From: Paenibacillus sp. FSL H8-0537 | GTDB taxonomy: Bacteria; Bacillota; Bacilli; Paenibacillales; Paenibacillaceae | Length of the DNA stretch: 64,000 nucleotides | Direction: 5' to 3' | Assembly (NCBI RefSeq): GCF_038051995.1 | Contig: NZ_CP150290.1 | Span: 3,090,001-3,154,000 of the forward strand | Shown: positions 1-7,915 of the stretch, piece after piece | Numbering within the stretch: position 1 is the stretch's first letter | Layout: each line of letters begins with the position of its first letter | Translations under genes and position numbers: made by a program | Notes under the pieces: model-generated | The model's database searches: none | The model's input: the letters and a program-made list of their open reading frames with translations, nothing else | What the model was told of the DNA's origin: nothing

Positions 1-2
1 AC

Positions 3-1529
3 TTTGATTTCTCTGATGCGAAGGTGCTTAGCGAGGAAGACGGCAAAATCACCTATCGAATCAAAGGGCGCAATATTCAAATCAATGCTGCTCCGAACCA
101 CAAGGAAGAGAAAAAACGGGGCAAAGAGGACATAGAGGTTCATTATGATTTTTCCATACCGGAGGAATTCCGGACGCTGGGCAAAGGCAAGTTTTATTTG
201 ATTCAAACGTACGGCTGCCAAATGAATGAGCATGACACGGAAGTTATGAAGGGCATGTTCGAGGAAATGGGCTATACGGCGACGGATGATCGGACTGAGG
301 CAGATGTGGTGCTGCTTAATACATGTGCGATCCGTGAAAATGCCGAGGATAAAGTATTCGGGGAGCTTGGACATCTTAAGGTGCTGAAGCAGCAGAAGCC
401 GGGCTTGCTGCTCGGCGTATGCGGCTGCATGTCGCAGGAGGAATCGGTTGTCGGACGTATTTTGCAAAAGCATTCCTTCGTCGATATGATTTTCGGCACG
501 CATAACATTCACCGCTTGCCATTCCTGCTGCAAAATGCCTATTTCAGCAAAGAGATGGTTGTCGAGGTATGGTCCAAAGAAGGCGATATTATCGAAAACA
601 TGCCGAAGAAACGTGAAGGCATGCGGGCTTGGGTTAACATCATGTATGGCTGCGATAAATTTTGCACGTACTGCATTGTGCCTTACACAAGGGGCAAGGA
701 GCGGAGCCGCAGGCCGGAGGACGTTATTGCCGAGGTAAGGGAGCTGGCGAGACAAGGCTTCAAGGAAGTGACGCTGCTGGGGCAAAACGTGAACGCTTAT
801 GGCAAAGATTTTGAAGATATCGCCTATCGCTTTGGCGATCTCATGAACGATATGTCTAAAATCGACATTCCGCGCGTTCGTTTTACAACGAGCCATCCTA
901 GAGACTTTGATGATCATCTCATTGAGGTGCTGGCACAGCGGGGCAACTTGGTCGAGCATATTCATCTGCCTGTTCAATCGGGCAGCACGGAAGTGCTTAA
1001 ACGGATGAGCCGCAAATACTCGCGTGAAATGTATTTAGAGCTTGTAGGTAAAATTAAGGCGGCTATCCCGGATGCGATGCTGACCTCTGATATTATCGTC
1101 GGGTTCCCTGGCGAAACGGATGAGCAGTTCGAGGACACGCTCTCGCTCGTTCGCGAGGTGGGCTTTGACTCCGCCTATACCTTCCTCTATTCGCCGCGTG
1201 AAGGTACGCCTGCTGCTGGTATGGAGGATAATGTTCCACTTGATGTCAAGAAGCGTAGACTGCAGCGTCTGAATGATTTACTTAAACAGATGAGCCTGGA
1301 AAGCCATCAGCGGTTGATCGGCACGACAATCGAGGTGCTGATTGAAGGTGAGAGCAAAAATAACGCTAATGTGCTGGCTGGACGTACTCGTACGAACAAG
1401 CTCGTTCATTTGGAAGGTCCGCAGGAATGGATTGGGCAGCTTATTGAAGCGAAAGTGACGGAAGCGAAAACCTGGTATATTAAAGCAGAGCCTACAGAAA
1501 CGCAATTGCGTGAAGCGGTTGTGCTCTAA
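3..1529 (+). CDS. miaB: MiaB tRNA methylthiotransferase (5' partial)
   Basis: Radical-SAM enzyme that converts i6A37 to ms2i6A37 in tRNAs. The N-terminal UPF0004 domain has the cluster cysteines in [20 protein letters not shown] and [10 protein letters not shown]; the radical SAM motif GCDKFCTYC follows, then a C-terminal TRAM domain. A GTG at 24 could start a 501-residue protein, but the frame is open to the window edge ([13 protein letters not shown]) and no ribosome site precedes the GTG, so the true start is probably upstream of the window. It lies 52 bp before ricA, the same neighbour as in Bacillus subtilis (ymcB-ymcA). The family call is certain; only the start is unresolved. Confidence 0.96.
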   Translation, partial: FDFSDAKVLSEEDGKITYRIKGRNIQINAAPNHKEEKKRGKEDIEVHYDFSIPEEFRTLGKGKFYLIQTYGCQMNEHDTEVMKGMFEEMGYTATDDRTEADVVLLNTCAIRENAEDKVFGELGHLKVLKQQKPGLLLGVCGCMSQEESVVGRILQKHSFVDMIFGTHNIHRLPFLLQNAYFSKEMVVEVWSKEGDIIENMPKKREGMRAWVNIMYGCDKFCTYCIVPYTRGKERSRRPEDVIAEVRELARQGFKEVTLLGQNVNAYGKDFEDIAYRFGDLMNDMSKIDIPRVRFTTSHPRDFDDHLIEVLAQRGNLVEHIHLPVQSGSTEVLKRMSRKYSREMYLELVGKIKAAIPDAMLTSDIIVGFPGETDEQFEDTLSLVREVGFDSAYTFLYSPREGTPAAGMEDNVPLDVKKRRLQRLNDLLKQMSLESHQRLIGTTIEVLIEGESKNNANVLAGRTRTNKLVHLEGPQEWIGQLIEAKVTEAKTWYIKAEPTETQLREAVVL

Positions 1530-1581
1530 ACGATAAAAGGATAACAGCAAAACTTGATACCAATAACAGGAGAGATGATAA

Positions 1582-2073
1582 ATGTCTGAGCAACAAACGG
1601 TCCAAGGAAATACGGAGCATGGCCATCACCATCATGAGCATGGTGAAGGATGCGGGATTCCAAAGTTTGATACGCGTGATTTGCTAATTCGCGAAGACAT
1701 TATGAAGAAGGCGAAAGAGCTTGCTGACCTGATTTATACTTCTGAGGAAGTGCAGCAGTACCGCCGTGCGGAAAACCAAATTCAAGGCAATACGAAAATT
1801 CAGGAATTGATTGCGACTGTGAAGAAAAAGCAAAAGGAACTTGTCGCCTTTGAAACGACTTTCAAAAACGAAACGATGGTCAAAAAGATCGAGCAGGAAA
1901 TGGAAGTGCTTCAGGATGAGCTGGACGGCATTCCGATCGTAACGGAATTCCAGCAAAGCCAGTCCGACATCAACTATTTGCTGCAGCTCGTTATTTCCAT
2001 TGTACGGGATACGGTTTCTGAGAAAATCAACGTTGAGGCAGGCTCTGAGGAAGCGCCTGCTGAGTGCGACTAA
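1582..2073 (+). CDS. ricA: RicA (YmcA) family regulator
   Basis: 163-residue YlbF/YmcA-family protein. In B. subtilis RicA forms a complex with RicF and RicT that affects RNase Y-dependent mRNA maturation, competence, sporulation and biofilm formation. The helical core runs from about residue 30 to 145 (DTRDLLIREDIMKKAKELADLI and onward). The position directly after miaB supports the orthology. Unusual is a His-rich N-terminal extension, HGHHHHEHGEGCG at residues 13-25, with one Cys at 24 and another at 162; this could bind metal, which is inference. A ribosome site (AGGAGAG) precedes the ATG, and a strong terminator follows the gene. Confidence 0.9.
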   Translation: MSEQQTVQGNTEHGHHHHEHGEGCGIPKFDTRDLLIREDIMKKAKELADLIYTSEEVQQYRRAENQIQGNTKIQELIATVKKKQKELVAFETTFKNETMVKKIEQEMEVLQDELDGIPIVTEFQQSQSDINYLLQLVISIVRDTVSEKINVEAGSEEAPAECD

Positions 2074-2121
2074 CGACTTGTCTAGACTTCGTGGAATAGG
2101 GAAAGCGAATGAAACAGGAAA

Positions 2122-2168
2122 GGGGCTGCGCAATGGCGAAATACCATTGCTTGCAGCCCCTTTTTTTT
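2122..2168 (+). terminator. Rho-independent terminator after ricA
   Basis: GGGGCTGC (2122-2129) pairs with GCAGCCCC (2153-2160), with further pairing of CAATGG and CCATTG inside, followed by a run of T residues. It ends the miaB-ricA transcript and separates it from the convergent bioY. Confidence 0.92.
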
Positions 2169-2209
2169 GTAAAGAAAGTAAGGTAGAGTGCATTATAAAT
2201 GCGTACGCA

Positions 2210-2839
2210 TTAAACGGTTGTTGGGAATGAAGCAGCGGCTTCTGTATTTTTCTTGCCAGTTGAAGCTTGAATCCTTAAAATATACGGCTTTAACGCCATC
2301 GTTATAATGACGGCCAACACGGACTTGGCAGCATCGCCTGGCAGGAATGGGTAGCAGCCATTAATCATTGCCTTTTGAAACGAGAGGCCTGTTACTTGCA
2401 TGAGCCAAGGAACTCCAATTACATAAGCGAAAAAAGAACTAAACAGCTCGAAAATGACAAACAGCAAAATAGCGGTTGCGATGCGGTTTTTTGCTGCAAA
2501 AGAGCTATGGAGCAGCTTGGATGAGAAGAAGCCTACAAGCAGGGCACAAAAGGGGAAGGCTACGAGAAAACCGCCGGTAGGTCCGGCTATCATGCCGAAG
2601 CCGCCATTTCCGTTAATAAGCGGAAGCCCGATCGTTGCTAGTACAACGACAATCAAAATGGATAAAAATCCATTGCGTGCACCGAGGAATAGTCCCGCGA
2701 GCGCAACGGCGAGCGTTTGCAGAGTTATCGGTACGGGTGAGGCGGCAAACTTGAATTGAAGGCTGCTCATGACAATAAATAAGGCAGCGAACAAGGCTAT
2801 GTACACCAGGCTGCGAATATTCGTACTGCGTTTGATCAA
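2210..2839 (-). CDS. bioY: BioY, biotin ECF transporter S component
   Basis: Substrate-binding membrane subunit of an ECF biotin transporter. About 209 residues with six hydrophobic segments and the BioY signatures SPVPITLQTLAVALAG, GLPLINGNGGFGMIAGPTGGF and a C-terminal PGDAAKSVLAV segment. I place the start at a TTG at 2839: AAAGGAG lies 9 nt upstream. A longer frame from an ATG at 2887 would read through the operator palindrome and has no ribosome site. The gene is divergent from an ECF ATPase/permease operon across a BirA-type operator, so the three gene products very likely form one biotin transporter under biotin control. Confidence 0.93.
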   Translation of the reverse strand: MIKRSTNIRSLVYIALFAALFIVMSSLQFKFAASPVPITLQTLAVALAGLFLGARNGFLSILIVVVLATIGLPLINGNGGFGMIAGPTGGFLVAFPFCALLVGFFSSKLLHSSFAAKNRIATAILLFVIFELFSSFFAYVIGVPWLMQVTGLSFQKAMINGCYPFLPGDAAKSVLAVIITMALKPYILRIQASTGKKNTEAAASFPTTV

Positions 2840-2878
2840 TGAAATCGTCTCCTTTAAAATGATGATTGCTTTTATAAT

Positions 2879-2909
2879 GTTAACCATATATTATTCATTT
2901 ATGGTTAAC
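2879..2909. promoter_or_regulatory. BirA-type operator between bioY and ecfA
   Basis: Perfect 10-bp inverted arms GTTAACCATA (2879-2888) and TATGGTTAAC (2900-2909) match the GTTAACC...GGTTAAC core of the Gram-positive BirA operator. Plausible sigma-A promoters overlap it both ways: for the rightward operon TTGCTT (2866-2871), 17 nt, TATTAT (2889-2894); for bioY TTGTTA, 17 nt, TATGGT. Bound BirA would block both. The BirA assignment rests on motif and on bioY next door. The distance between GTTAACC and GGTTAAC is 17 nt, a little longer than the spacing I recall for most sites. Confidence 0.78.
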
Positions 2910-2964
2910 AAAATGGATTGTAGCACAGAGCGGCGCTTTGGGGAAGAGGGCAGGTGAAATTTTT

Positions 2965-3825
2965 TTGCACGATTATTTGATACAAGTTGAAGGTCTGACG
3001 GTCAGGCCACGCGTTTTTGACATGGCAAGTGAGCAGCTTCCCATTATTAGAGATGTCAGTTTCACTCTGAACGAAGGGGATTGGCTGACGCTGCTGGGGA
3101 GCAATGGGAGTGGGAAAAGTACGCTCGCTAAGGTCATTGCCGGGTTTCCTGTGGGTGAGAAAAGCGGGACCTATTTGCTCGGAGAGAAGCTTGCTGCCTA
3201 CAATAAACCGATTCCAATTGTCATGCAGCAGCCCGAGGCCTCCATGCTTGGCGCAACGCCTTGGGAGGATATTGTATTGATGCTGGAGCAGCATGGAATT
3301 AACAGCGAGGCGATAGCTGTGCTTACGGAGGAGTCGCTTGGTTTAACCGGCTTGCTGGAACGGAAGGACCAAGCGGTTGGCACTTTGTCGGGCGGGCAGA
3401 AGCAGCTGACAGCCATTGCTGGTTGTTTGGCGGTAAAAGCACCTGTGCTTGTGCTCGATGAAGCGACTGCAATGCTGGATCCTGAAGCAAGTCTGGCCAT
3501 TGGGGAGAAAGTGCGCGAGCTTCACGCTGCAGGTAGCACGATCATATGGATTACGCAAAAGCTCGCTGAGCTTCGACATGGTGATCGAGTCGTCGTGATG
3601 GAGCAGGGCCGACTCGTTTTTGACGGGACGACGGAGATGTTTTATGAGCGCAGTGGTATTGAAAAGGGTACGGGGAATGAAGAAGGAGGGCGGAGCTGGT
3701 GCGAGCTGCTCGGTTTTGAGGCCCCCTATGCGGTACAGACAGCTTGGGAGCTGGAGAAGCTGGGCATCGTTTTAAAGCCTCTGCCTTTGACCGTAGACAG
3801 GCTCGCGGAGGCGCTGCAAAGATGA
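2965..3825 (+). CDS. ECF transporter ATPase (EcfA-type, BioM-like)
   Basis: Cytoplasmic ABC ATPase of about 286 residues. It has Walker A GSNGSGKS (near residue 48), Q-loop MQQPEA, signature LSGGQKQL, Walker B VLVLDEAT and an EcfA-like C-terminal tail (LPLTVDRLAEAL). The usual switch histidine is replaced: ITQKLAE instead of ITHD, giving Gln at about residue 198. The start is probably TTG at 2965, 7 nt after AGGTGA; TTG at 2977 is an alternative. The stop overlaps the next gene. Its divergent position from bioY across a shared operator suggests it energises biotin uptake, although an ECF module serving several S components cannot be excluded. Confidence 0.88.
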   Translation: MHDYLIQVEGLTVRPRVFDMASEQLPIIRDVSFTLNEGDWLTLLGSNGSGKSTLAKVIAGFPVGEKSGTYLLGEKLAAYNKPIPIVMQQPEASMLGATPWEDIVLMLEQHGINSEAIAVLTEESLGLTGLLERKDQAVGTLSGGQKQLTAIAGCLAVKAPVLVLDEATAMLDPEASLAIGEKVRELHAAGSTIIWITQKLAELRHGDRVVVMEQGRLVFDGTTEMFYERSGIEKGTGNEEGGRSWCELLGFEAPYAVQTAWELEKLGIVLKPLPLTVDRLAEALQR

Positions 3826-5612
3826 TCGATTTTAGCTGGAGGCTGGAAGCCATACGCGTCTGTGCAGCAGGAGAACGAGACCAAACGCTTCTGGCTATAG
3901 AAGAAAAGCTCGTATTTAAAGAAGGTACGATTACGCTGCTCATCGGCAGCAATGGTGCAGGAAAATCCACGCTGTTGGAAACAATGGCAGGGCTCCGCAA
4001 GCTAAGCGGGGGTGAGATTGCGCTCGGTGCTGATTTGCTTTGGGTGAAAAAGGGAAGACGCAGACGTCTTAGCCGCAGCGTCGTGCTGAATACGGGCATA
4101 GCGCTCCAGCATTCGGAGTCGCAATGGTTTGCGGCGACCGTGAAGGAGGAGCTCCTCTATTCACTGAAGCCGTATAAGCTGGAGCCGCCGGAGAAGGAAC
4201 GGCGGCTCCAGCATGCGCTGCAAGCAGCAGGCTTGCCTGCCGAGCTGCTTGCCCGCGATCCTTGGTCGCTCAGCGGCGGACAGCAGCGGCGACTCGCACT
4301 GGCTTGCCTGCTGGCATGCAAGCCGCAATGGCTGCTGCTGGATGAGCCGACGGCGGGGCTGGACGCCGAGGGCATCAGCCGCTTGTGCGCCGTATTAGCG
4401 GCGCACAAGGCGGCTGGGCGCGGAGCGGTCGTGGCAACGCACGATCCGGGCGCGCTGCTGCCGCTTGCGGACGAAGTCGTCGTGGTCGTGGACGGCTTGG
4501 TCCGCGAAGCGGTCGCTGCATCGGCGTGGGCGAATGCCCATGCTGCAGATGCAGCTGCGCCGCAGGCGCTGCGCGCGCTGGCCAAGCTGCGCGGCTTCGC
4601 GGCGCAGCCGCCGGGCGGTGGCGCCGCCGTATGGCCGGCGCCGAAGGCACTTGCGGCGGCGATTCATGCCGCCGCCGCGCAGCCGCAGAGCGGCCGGGCG
4701 GACGCCCCGGCCGCAGCGGCGCTGCCTGGCGCGGCGGCTATGCCGCTCGCCGCGCCGCAGGCGCCTCCGGCGATGGAGCTGCGCCCATCGCCGGGCGCAG
4801 CGCCCACAGCGGCGAACGCTTCGCCGCCGCTGCCTAAACCTAAGCGCCGACCACTCCCGCCGGCGCAGCCCGAAGCGCAGCGCCTAGAGGCGCGCTTCGA
4901 TCCAAGAGCGCTCATCGCCGCCTATATGCTGCTGGCGGCGACCATCATCATGCAGCATAGCTGGAGCGGCTTGCTGCTTGCTGGAGCGCTTGCAGCCGCG
5001 ATATGGCTGCCGCTGCGCACTCAAATGCGGCCGTGGCTCGGTTTTATTCGAGCCTACGCCTTAATCACTCTGCTCTTCGGTGTTGTAGCCGGAGCACATC
5101 TACAGCCATTATCGTTTGATTGGGAGCAATCGGCACGAACGATGCTCCGCTTGGCGACGCTTTTTTGCGCCATGCTGCTTGGCCTGCCGATGCTGCTGCT
5201 TATGACGCCGCTGCGAATTCAGCGGGCGCTGGAGCAAACATTCGGCTGGATGAGCCGATTTAAAGTCCCGATCTCAGCGATTACCTTGACCGTGACCTTA
5301 ATCTTTCGATTTATTCCGCTGCTGCTAAAGGAATGGGAGCGCTTTGCGAAAATCGCCCATGCGCGGGGGAAAGCAACTACGCCAGTCGGCGCTTTGCCGC
5401 CCTCGATGCTGGCATCGGCGATTATCCCCTATATTCGTTCAATTTTGCGAATAGCCGAGCAAATGGCAGAGGCGCTGGAGGCGAGAGGGATTGGCAACAA
5501 TGAGATTCGTTCGACCCAAGGCTTCCGCTTGCGATTTGGCCGTCAGGATGTACTGCTGCTCGGAGTAGCGGTAATTGGCTCGGTCGTATTATATATGTGG
5601 GCTACCCTTTAA
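3822..5612 (+). CDS. ECF ATPase-permease fusion (EcfA-EcfT)
   Basis: About 596 residues joining two ECF subunits. Residues 1-225 are an ABC ATPase: Walker A GSNGAGKS, Q-loop LQHSESQ, signature LSGGQQRR, Walker B LLLDEPTAGLD and switch THD. Residues about 226-355 form an Ala/Pro/Gly-rich linker encoded by very GC-rich DNA. Residues about 356-596 are an EcfT permease with several membrane helices and the two Ala-Arg-Gly coupling motifs (HARGK and EARGI). ATG 3822 overlaps the preceding stop (ATGATC inside AAGATGATC). An upstream ATG at 3744 would lie inside the previous gene and is rejected. EcfA and EcfT are usually separate genes, so the fusion is notable. Confidence 0.88.
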   Translation: MIDFSWRLEAIRVCAAGERDQTLLAIEEKLVFKEGTITLLIGSNGAGKSTLLETMAGLRKLSGGEIALGADLLWVKKGRRRRLSRSVVLNTGIALQHSESQWFAATVKEELLYSLKPYKLEPPEKERRLQHALQAAGLPAELLARDPWSLSGGQQRRLALACLLACKPQWLLLDEPTAGLDAEGISRLCAVLAAHKAAGRGAVVATHDPGALLPLADEVVVVVDGLVREAVAASAWANAHAADAAAPQALRALAKLRGFAAQPPGGGAAVWPAPKALAAAIHAAAAQPQSGRADAPAAAALPGAAAMPLAAPQAPPAMELRPSPGAAPTAANASPPLPKPKRRPLPPAQPEAQRLEARFDPRALIAAYMLLAATIIMQHSWSGLLLAGALAAAIWLPLRTQMRPWLGFIRAYALITLLFGVVAGAHLQPLSFDWEQSARTMLRLATLFCAMLLGLPMLLLMTPLRIQRALEQTFGWMSRFKVPISAITLTVTLIFRFIPLLLKEWERFAKIAHARGKATTPVGALPPSMLASAIIPYIRSILRIAEQMAEALEARGIGNNEIRSTQGFRLRFGRQDVLLLGVAVIGSVVLYMWATL

Positions 5613-5693
5613 AGCTTTTATGATCATAATGATTTACTGGCTTTCTATAAGATGATGGGGCCGGAGGGCTGTTTAACTTCAGAATATGATTAG
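5613..5693 (+). pseudogene. short coding remnant, unidentified
   Basis: Directly after the stop of the fusion gene, the same frame stays open for 26 codons (SFYDHNDLLAFYKMMGPEG and so on) to a TAG at 5691. The wording resembles the C-terminal part of a GNAT or glyoxalase-like protein, and a GNAT gene follows at 5700. It has no start or ribosome site. It may be a gene remnant or chance. Confidence 0.25.
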
Positions 5694-5699
5694 CAGCAA

Positions 5700-6159
5700 A
5701 TGAATATTAGAAAACTTAGTTCGAACGAAAATTATACAATGGATCTATTGCTGTTAGCAGATCCTTCTCGAAAGCTTGTTGAGGAATACGTTAAACGAGG
5801 AGAGTGTTTTGTAGCTGAGGAAAACAATCAAATGATAGGAATTTATGTGCTTCTGCCTACAAGGCCTGAAACGGTTGAATTGGTGAATATAGCCGTTGTG
5901 GAATCGATGCATGGAAGAGGAATAGGAAAAATGCTAGTTTTACATGCTGTTCAAACAGCCAGGGAGAGAGGATATACTACAATTGAAATTCGGTACTGGA
6001 AATTCAAGTATAGGACAATTGGCTCTGTATCAAAAGTGCGGTTTTAGAATAGTTGGTGTTGACTTAGACTTTTTCATCAGGCATTACTCAGAAGAAATTT
6101 ATGAAAATGGAATTCAATGCAGAGATATGATTCGATTATCTAGATATTTAGATATGTAA
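5700..6159 (+). pseudogene. GNAT acetyltransferase, frameshifted
   Basis: A GNAT-family N-acetyltransferase gene broken by one base. The first frame gives MNIRKLSSNENYTMDLLLL through VVESMHGRGIGKMLVLHAV (acetyl-CoA loop GRGIGKML) and TTIEI. The second frame continues with GTGNSSIGQLALYQKCGFR and ends RLSRYLDM. Removing the C at 5991 restores one 152-residue reading frame of normal GNAT length. The change could be a recent mutation or a sequencing error. The DNA is more AT-rich than the flanking ECF genes. The substrate is unknown. Confidence 0.8.
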
Positions 6160-6296
6160 GCTAGCAGCTAGCGTTATATGGTTAGAAGTTAAATCTGTTA
6201 TTAATACAAAGAAACAACGATCGTTCAATCAAACAGCGACAGCCTAAGACATCATTTTCTCGTCTAGGGCTGCCGCTGCATTTATGATTTGGATTT

Positions 6297-6442
6297 GGGC
6301 GTGTCTGAAAACCCGTTCAGTGGCCCCTTTCACCGCCTTTTCGCCCCCTGCTTCGTTCCGTTTGCTTGACGTACCCCCGGTACGCCTGCATGGAACGAAA
6401 ATTCGGCAAAATTTGCTGTCCTCAGAGTTCTCAGACACGCCC
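6297..6442. repeat. inverted-repeat element (REP/MITE-like)
   Basis: The ends GGGCGTGTCTGAAAAC (6297-6312) and GTTCTCAGACACGCCC (6427-6442) are inverted copies matching at 15 of 16 positions. Inside, CGTTCC/GGAACG and GTACC-CCC-GGTAC add further palindromes, so the 146-bp unit could fold into a long hairpin. It lies between the GNAT pseudogene and the 3' end of the MFS gene. No transposase is present. The small frame on the minus strand here (6244-6438) looks like a by-product of the repeat. Confidence 0.6.
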
Positions 6443-6471
6443 TAGTCAACCTATCGAAATAAAATGATTTA

Positions 6472-7659
6472 TCATTTATTCTCCGCAACAATTCTGCTCG
6501 TAGTCCGCTCCTTCATATACCACCACACACTAAGCAGCGCTGCGGCAGCACCAAGCATGCCGCCGAACCAGAAGCCGCTGCTCATGCCCCAGCTGTCGTT
6601 GAGCCAGCCGGCTAGAAAAGGGCCGGAAAACATCCCAATCGAATATACCGCCTGATAAAGGCCCATGGCAGTAGCTCTCCCGGAGGGCTGGACATCACGA
6701 ATGGCAAGTCCGAGCAGCAGCGGCAAATGCAAGCCTTGGGCAAATCCGTTTATCGCTTGCGTCAGCGCCAGCATCGCGAAAGAATCTGTATAGGCAATGG
6801 ACACCGTACATATTGTGCTTAGCACAAAGCCCATTCCAATGGTAACCCAATTGCCGAAGCGCGGGGCGAACCATTTGGCCGTAAACATTGAAGCGAGCGC
6901 ATGCGGCAGCATAAAGGCGAAAACAATCAAAGTCAGCCCATATCCAGTAATGCCCAGCGTCTCTGCCTTGAGTGGCGTAAAGCCAAACATTGTAATGAAC
7001 AGCACGCCATGTGCGAGAATGGAGAGCAGCGATACTTGAAGCAGCAGCTTTGTGCCGATAATGCTGCGTGCCATTGCGAGTGTCATGCCGACGCGCTCAT
7101 GCGGCTGTTTCGGCGGTTCTTTTAAAAGCAGGCCTAGCACTAGCCCTACCCCAGCGATGACAGCCCCAGTAATGAAGGGTGCGGCATCTCCCCACATATC
7201 GGTCACTGTTCCGCTCATCAGCATGCCGAGCATTTGGCCGCTAACGATCATCACGCTAATGCTGCCCATCGCGCGTGCAGCATCTTCTGCAGCAAAATAA
7301 TTGGCATACATGACTGTAAAAGCAACCCATGTCGAGGCGCATATGCCAGCCATTGCCCGGCCTCCGAGCGGCCATAGCCAGTGCCCTGGCACTAGAAACA
7401 GCAAGCAGCTTAAGAGAGCAGTCACCATTCCCAGTATAATAAACGGCTTGCGCTTGCCGAAGCGGTCAGAGGCAACTCCAACGGGGAAGCGTATGAGCAT
7501 TTGAACAAAGCCATAGCTGCCAAGCACAATGCCTATCAGTTGCATCGACAAGCCGCGGCCGCTCAAAAAAGGCGATAATGTCGGTACATAAACGTACATC
7601 GACGTCCAGTATAATAGCGTAACTACCGTAAATACCAAGCGTTGTGAAGCAGTAGACAT
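6472..7659 (-). CDS. MFS transporter
   Basis: 395-residue major facilitator with about 12 membrane helices, probably an exporter in the cytoplasmic membrane. Motif A-like loop GVASDRFGKRKP lies between helices 2 and 3, and the second half has a related loop GWLNDSWG. AAAGGGG lies 11 nt before the ATG. The neighbours (RND exporter, unrelated) do not reveal the substrate; drug or small-metabolite efflux is a general inference only. Confidence 0.85.
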   Translation of the reverse strand: MSTASQRLVFTVVTLLYWTSMYVYVPTLSPFLSGRGLSMQLIGIVLGSYGFVQMLIRFPVGVASDRFGKRKPFIILGMVTALLSCLLFLVPGHWLWPLGGRAMAGICASTWVAFTVMYANYFAAEDAARAMGSISVMIVSGQMLGMLMSGTVTDMWGDAAPFITGAVIAGVGLVLGLLLKEPPKQPHERVGMTLAMARSIIGTKLLLQVSLLSILAHGVLFITMFGFTPLKAETLGITGYGLTLIVFAFMLPHALASMFTAKWFAPRFGNWVTIGMGFVLSTICTVSIAYTDSFAMLALTQAINGFAQGLHLPLLLGLAIRDVQPSGRATAMGLYQAVYSIGMFSGPFLAGWLNDSWGMSSGFWFGGMLGAAAALLSVWWYMKERTTSRIVAENK

Positions 7660-7915
7660 TGTTATAAAACCCCTTTCATCACTACTTTAGCCTACGATCA
7701 CGCACTTTGTCACCCATAAATACGGTTGTCTATACAAGGCGAATAAGCGTTAATAGGGATCATTTTTCGGCTTTGCTTGTTAAACATCAAATTACCTTCA
7801 GTAGAGGTTTATATTTTCTACTTAAGTTAAATGCTACTAGTACCGTGAAGCAGAAGTGTGGTCCGAATGGGCGAACGTCTGCCAAGTATGGATATGGACT
7901 AGGAGTGAGGCAAAA

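Noticed and set aside
4157..4915. Several long frames on both strands in the GC-rich stretch, rich in Ala, Arg and Ser.
   Set aside because: They arise from the GC-rich linker of the ECF fusion; domain similarity is found only in the main frame.
6450..6466. CTATCGAAATAAAATG occurs here and again at 27330-27345.
   Set aside because: One 16-bp match in 64 kb is near chance expectation, and the flanks do not match.
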